From Euryarchaeota archaeon UBA60 (GTDB lineage: Archaea; Thermoplasmatota; Poseidoniia; Poseidoniales; Poseidoniaceae): a stretch of 6,758 nt of DNA. The DNA is taken from positions 7,388 through 14,145 of the forward strand of contig DARQ01000089.1 in NCBI GenBank assembly GCA_002503395.1. The letters run 5' to 3'. The translations under genes and the position numbers were made by a program. The stretch's first letter is position 1, and each line of letters begins with the position of its first letter. Shown here in pieces: positions 4,224 through 6,758 of this stretch. The notes under the pieces are model-generated. The model saw nothing but the letters and a program-made list of their open reading frames with translations. It ran no database searches and was not told the DNA's origin.

Positions 4224-6758
4224 TCATTCCCTCATCAAGTGATGCCGTGCCTGTAGGAGGTCACGTAGCTCATACAGGATGTCGAGTGCCTCACGTGGTG
4301 CCAACATATCCGGGTCGACCTGTTTGAGGCGATCCAGCGCCTTGCTCTCGTGCTCCGGCAATGCGACTGTGGAGGCGAGGTGTTCACTCTCCGCTTCGCC
4401 ACCGACCGGCAACATGTAGCCGAATATACTGCGCTGGCCGATGTGGCGCGTTTGTGGCTGGCCCGATTCTCCAGCCCTGGCGCCTTCGGCCTGATGTTCG
4501 AGGAAGGTCAACAGGTCGAGGGCGCGCTCTACCACATCTTCCGGCAAGCCTGCCAAAGCCGCGACCTGAACGCCATAGGAATCATCACACGGCCCATCGG
4601 CAACGGTGTGCAGGAAGCGAAGTTCGTTGCCGGCATTTGCAACCTGTACATGGATATTGACCAATCCTGGGGTCTGCCCCTCAAGGCCGACCAACTGGTG
4701 ATAATGAGTGGCGAACAGAGTTCGACAACCGATTCTCTTGGTAATGTCCTCAGACACTGCCCAGGCAATTGAAAGACCATCGAAGGTCGAGGTACCGCGT
4801 CCTATCTCATCGAGTAGAACCAGACTGGAACGTGAAGCACTTCGCAAGATGTGCGCCACTTCAATCATCTCCATCATGAAGGTCGAGCGACCACGGCGAA
4901 TATCATCGCTGGCACCGACCCGGGTGAAGATCCGGTCGACCAAAGAAATCTTGGCTTTATCAGCTGGAATGAACGAGCCGGATTGCGCCAATATCGTCAG
5001 CAATGCAGTGGTGCGAAGATAGGTTGACTTACCGCCCATATTCGGTCCTGTCATCAGCAGAAAACGGCGCTTGGAAGAAAATGTCACCTGATTAGGGACA
5101 AATCCGGCTTGCCGTTCAAGTACCGGGTGGCGAGCACCAGCAAGTTCCAATCGCTCATCACCGGAAAATAACTGCGGCCGGGTCCAACCCTGCTGTCTGG
5201 CGGTATGAGCGAGACTGCAAATAACATCGATACACGACACCCTTTCGGCGATAGCCGCAAGAGTCATCGCGTGCTGTTTCACCGCATTACGCAATTCGCA
5301 GAACAATCGATATTCCATTTGATTGGCTTTGCTATCAGCATGGAGGATCACCTCCTCCCATTGGCGCAGGGCAGCGGTGACATAGCGAGTGGCATTGGTC
5401 ATCTGCTGTTTTCTCTGGTATTCTTCGGGAACTTTACCAGAATGGGTATTGGTGACCTCGATATACCAGCCTATCTGGCGATTATATCTGACCTTGAGTG
5501 AGGGGATGCTGAGCCTGGCTCGCTCGGTCTGCTCAAATTCAGCGAGCCATGCCTCCCCCTCAGCGGTCTTGCTCAATAGTTCATCCAAATCTGAATTATA
5601 GCCGGGTTTGAACAATTTGCCCTCTTTTATTGACAACGGTTGCTCTTCTCGTAGGGCTTCTTGCAGGGTGAATCGTACCTCCTCCAACTGCGACAACCCA
5701 CTAGCCAGTTCACCCAGCAGTTCATCCTGGCCCTGACACAGCAGAGCCTCAAGACCAGGCATTCGGTCGAGACAGGTGCCGATGGCGACCAAGTCTCGCC
5801 CATTTGCTCGGCCATAGGAAAGTTGCATCGAAAGCCGTTCCATATCACGCAGACCTTGGAGTGAACCACGCACCTCACGCAGTCGTCGCGAAGCGCGAAC
5901 CAGATGCGCAACCGCATCTTGCCTAGCGCTGATTGTGGCGAGGTCTCGGAGTGGTCGAAGTAGCCATGACTTCAGCATCCTGCGTCCCATCGCAGTCTTT
6001 GTTGAATCTATAGAGTGAAGAAGTGAGCCCTCATATTCACCTGCTAAAGTAGAGGTTATTTCGAGATTTCGCAAGGTCGTCTGGTCGAGGAGCAAGCCAT
6101 CATTCTCCTCGATGATTTCGACCTTGCGCAGGGGAATCGTGTCGGTGATGTGCAGACTGCACAGATAATCTGCTGCCAGTCCGGCGGCCTGCAGGGCCAA
6201 TGGATTGCGATCGAGGTCAATATGGCCGAGGTCGGAGACATCGAGTTGTTTTCTCAGCGCCGCCAAGCGCGCTTTAGGCGGCACCTCGTGTTGCGAAATC
6301 GTCACTCCATCCAGTTGTGAAATCAATTGCCCGACAATCTCGTGCTCGGCTTCTCGGCGCGACAGTATCAATTCTTCAGGAGCGAGGCGGAGAACTTCAT
6401 CGAGCAACCTCGTCCAACGGTCTTCTCCCGTGAATTCACTGGCGCTGACATTACCAGTCGATGAATCGATGCCGGCAAGTGCGATAACATCACCTTCAAC
6501 CAGCAGACTCGCCAAGGTTGAGGTCTGGTCGGTGCCGATGAGTGATTCCTCGTACAGACTACCCGGAGTATACACACGGGTCACGACCCGCTCGAGCAAT
6601 TTGGCTCCGGGCCGCAGACTCTCCTCCTGTTCACAGACCGTCACTTTGAAGCCCTTGGCAAGCATTTTACGCAAATGCGAATCCAATGAATGCCACGGGA
6701 ATCCGGCCATCGGAATCGGGTCATCGGATTTCTTGTCGCGGCTGGTGAGCGTCAGTCC
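4224..6758 (-). CDS. mutS: MutS, DNA mismatch recognition ATPase (5'-truncated by window edge)
   Basis: MutS binds mismatches and small loops in DNA and signals to MutL by an ATP-driven sliding-clamp transition. The frame is open to the window edge, giving 844 visible residues. By comparison with E. coli MutS, roughly the first 50 residues are missing, including the mismatch-reading Phe-X-Glu. The visible start GLTLTSRD and PIPMAGFPWHSLDSHLRKML are the end of the mismatch-binding domain. A connector domain (about 75-215) and the core with LRNLEIT (229-235) and the clamp segment follow. The ABC-type ATPase has Walker A GPNMGGKST (571-579), the signature region around STFMMEM (625-631), Walker B LVLLDEIGRGTST (646-658, D650 and E651) and FATHY (H685). 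A helix-turn-helix (SYGVQVAALAGLP, 727-739) and the C-terminal VDPDMLAPREALDILYEL block complete the protein, as in MutS1 and unlike MutS2. A clamp-binding-like QRSIF lies at 775-779. It is the first visible gene of the mutS-mutL-VOC cluster; its promoter is outside the window. Confidence 0.97.
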   Translation of the reverse strand, partial: GLTLTSRDKKSDDPIPMAGFPWHSLDSHLRKMLAKGFKVTVCEQEESLRPGAKLLERVVTRVYTPGSLYEESLIGTDQTSTLASLLVEGDVIALAGIDSSTGNVSASEFTGEDRWTRLLDEVLRLAPEELILSRREAEHEIVGQLISQLDGVTISQHEVPPKARLAALRKQLDVSDLGHIDLDRNPLALQAAGLAADYLCSLHITDTIPLRKVEIIEENDGLLLDQTTLRNLEITSTLAGEYEGSLLHSIDSTKTAMGRRMLKSWLLRPLRDLATISARQDAVAHLVRASRRLREVRGSLQGLRDMERLSMQLSYGRANGRDLVAIGTCLDRMPGLEALLCQGQDELLGELASGLSQLEEVRFTLQEALREEQPLSIKEGKLFKPGYNSDLDELLSKTAEGEAWLAEFEQTERARLSIPSLKVRYNRQIGWYIEVTNTHSGKVPEEYQRKQQMTNATRYVTAALRQWEEVILHADSKANQMEYRLFCELRNAVKQHAMTLAAIAERVSCIDVICSLAHTARQQGWTRPQLFSGDERLELAGARHPVLERQAGFVPNQVTFSSKRRFLLMTGPNMGGKSTYLRTTALLTILAQSGSFIPADKAKISLVDRIFTRVGASDDIRRGRSTFMMEMIEVAHILRSASRSSLVLLDEIGRGTSTFDGLSIAWAVSEDITKRIGCRTLFATHYHQLVGLEGQTPGLVNIHVQVANAGNELRFLHTVADGPCDDSYGVQVAALAGLPEDVVERALDLLTFLEHQAEGARAGESGQPQTRHIGQRSIFGYMLPVGGEAESEHLASTVALPEHESKALDRLKQVDPDMLAPREALDILYELRDLLQARHHLMRE
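4229..4233 (-). promoter_or_regulatory. Shine-Dalgarno of mutL inside the mutS 3' end
   Basis: GAGGG (minus strand) ends 6 nt before the ATG at 4222 and 9 nt before the second ATG at 4219. It overlaps the last codons of mutS, whose TGA is 4224-4226. The spacing favours the first ATG as the mutL start, and the arrangement favours coupled translation of MutS and MutL. Confidence 0.6.

Noticed and set aside
4350..4772. Plus-strand open frame of 140 codons opposite mutS
   Set aside because: Antisense to the MutS ATPase and C-terminal region; no family resemblance and no independent support.
6708..6710. ATG as the mutS start
   Set aside because: The frame stays open to the window edge, and the upstream residues (LTLTSRD...PIP) are conserved MutS sequence. 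This Met is internal, in the PMAG motif.

Overview
The window carries five protein-coding genes on two convergent strands and almost no non-coding DNA. On the plus strand are the 3' end of moaA (molybdenum cofactor synthesis; its 5' part lies off the left edge) and a complete aroA (EPSP synthase, shikimate pathway). On the minus strand, read from the right edge inward, are mutS (5' end missing off the right edge), mutL (complete) and a small VOC/glyoxalase-fold gene. No RNA gene, insertion sequence, CRISPR array, integration site or replication origin was seen.

Layout: moaA 1-309 (+, 5'-partial); aroA about 320-1705 (+), whose Shine-Dalgarno overlaps the moaA stop; an 11-nt convergent gap (1706-1716); VOC gene 1717-2172 (-); a 43-nt spacer (2173-2215); mutL 2216-4222 (-); a 1-nt gap; mutS 4224-6758 (-, 5'-partial). 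The promoters of both clusters must lie outside the window, and neither cluster shows a clear intrinsic terminator.

The minus-strand cluster is a compact mismatch-repair operon. MutS recognises mispaired DNA and, with ATP, recruits MutL. This MutL carries the intact metal-dependent endonuclease signature DQHA(X)2E(X)4E and the other C-terminal metal-site motifs. The strand is therefore probably nicked by MutL itself, as in most bacteria and eukaryotes, and not by a MutH as in Escherichia coli. Both proteins carry short motifs resembling sliding-clamp binding peptides, which fits coupling of repair to replication. The role of the VOC protein behind mutL is unknown. On the plus strand, moaA and aroA look translationally coupled although they serve unrelated pathways.

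Organism: base composition is balanced and slightly GC-rich, genes are tightly packed, GTG starts are used and Shine-Dalgarno sequences are recognisable. MoaA (CX2CX13C, C-terminal Gly-Gly), MutS1 and nicking MutL are all bacterial in type. A free-living, streamlined prokaryote is likely. A bacterium is the simplest reading, but an archaeon rich in bacterial-type genes (for example marine Poseidoniales) cannot be excluded from this sequence. The content is essentially housekeeping. I did not find a convincing new system; the points most worth a second look are unusual residues in AroA, the clamp-binding motifs, and the VOC gene attached to mutSL.
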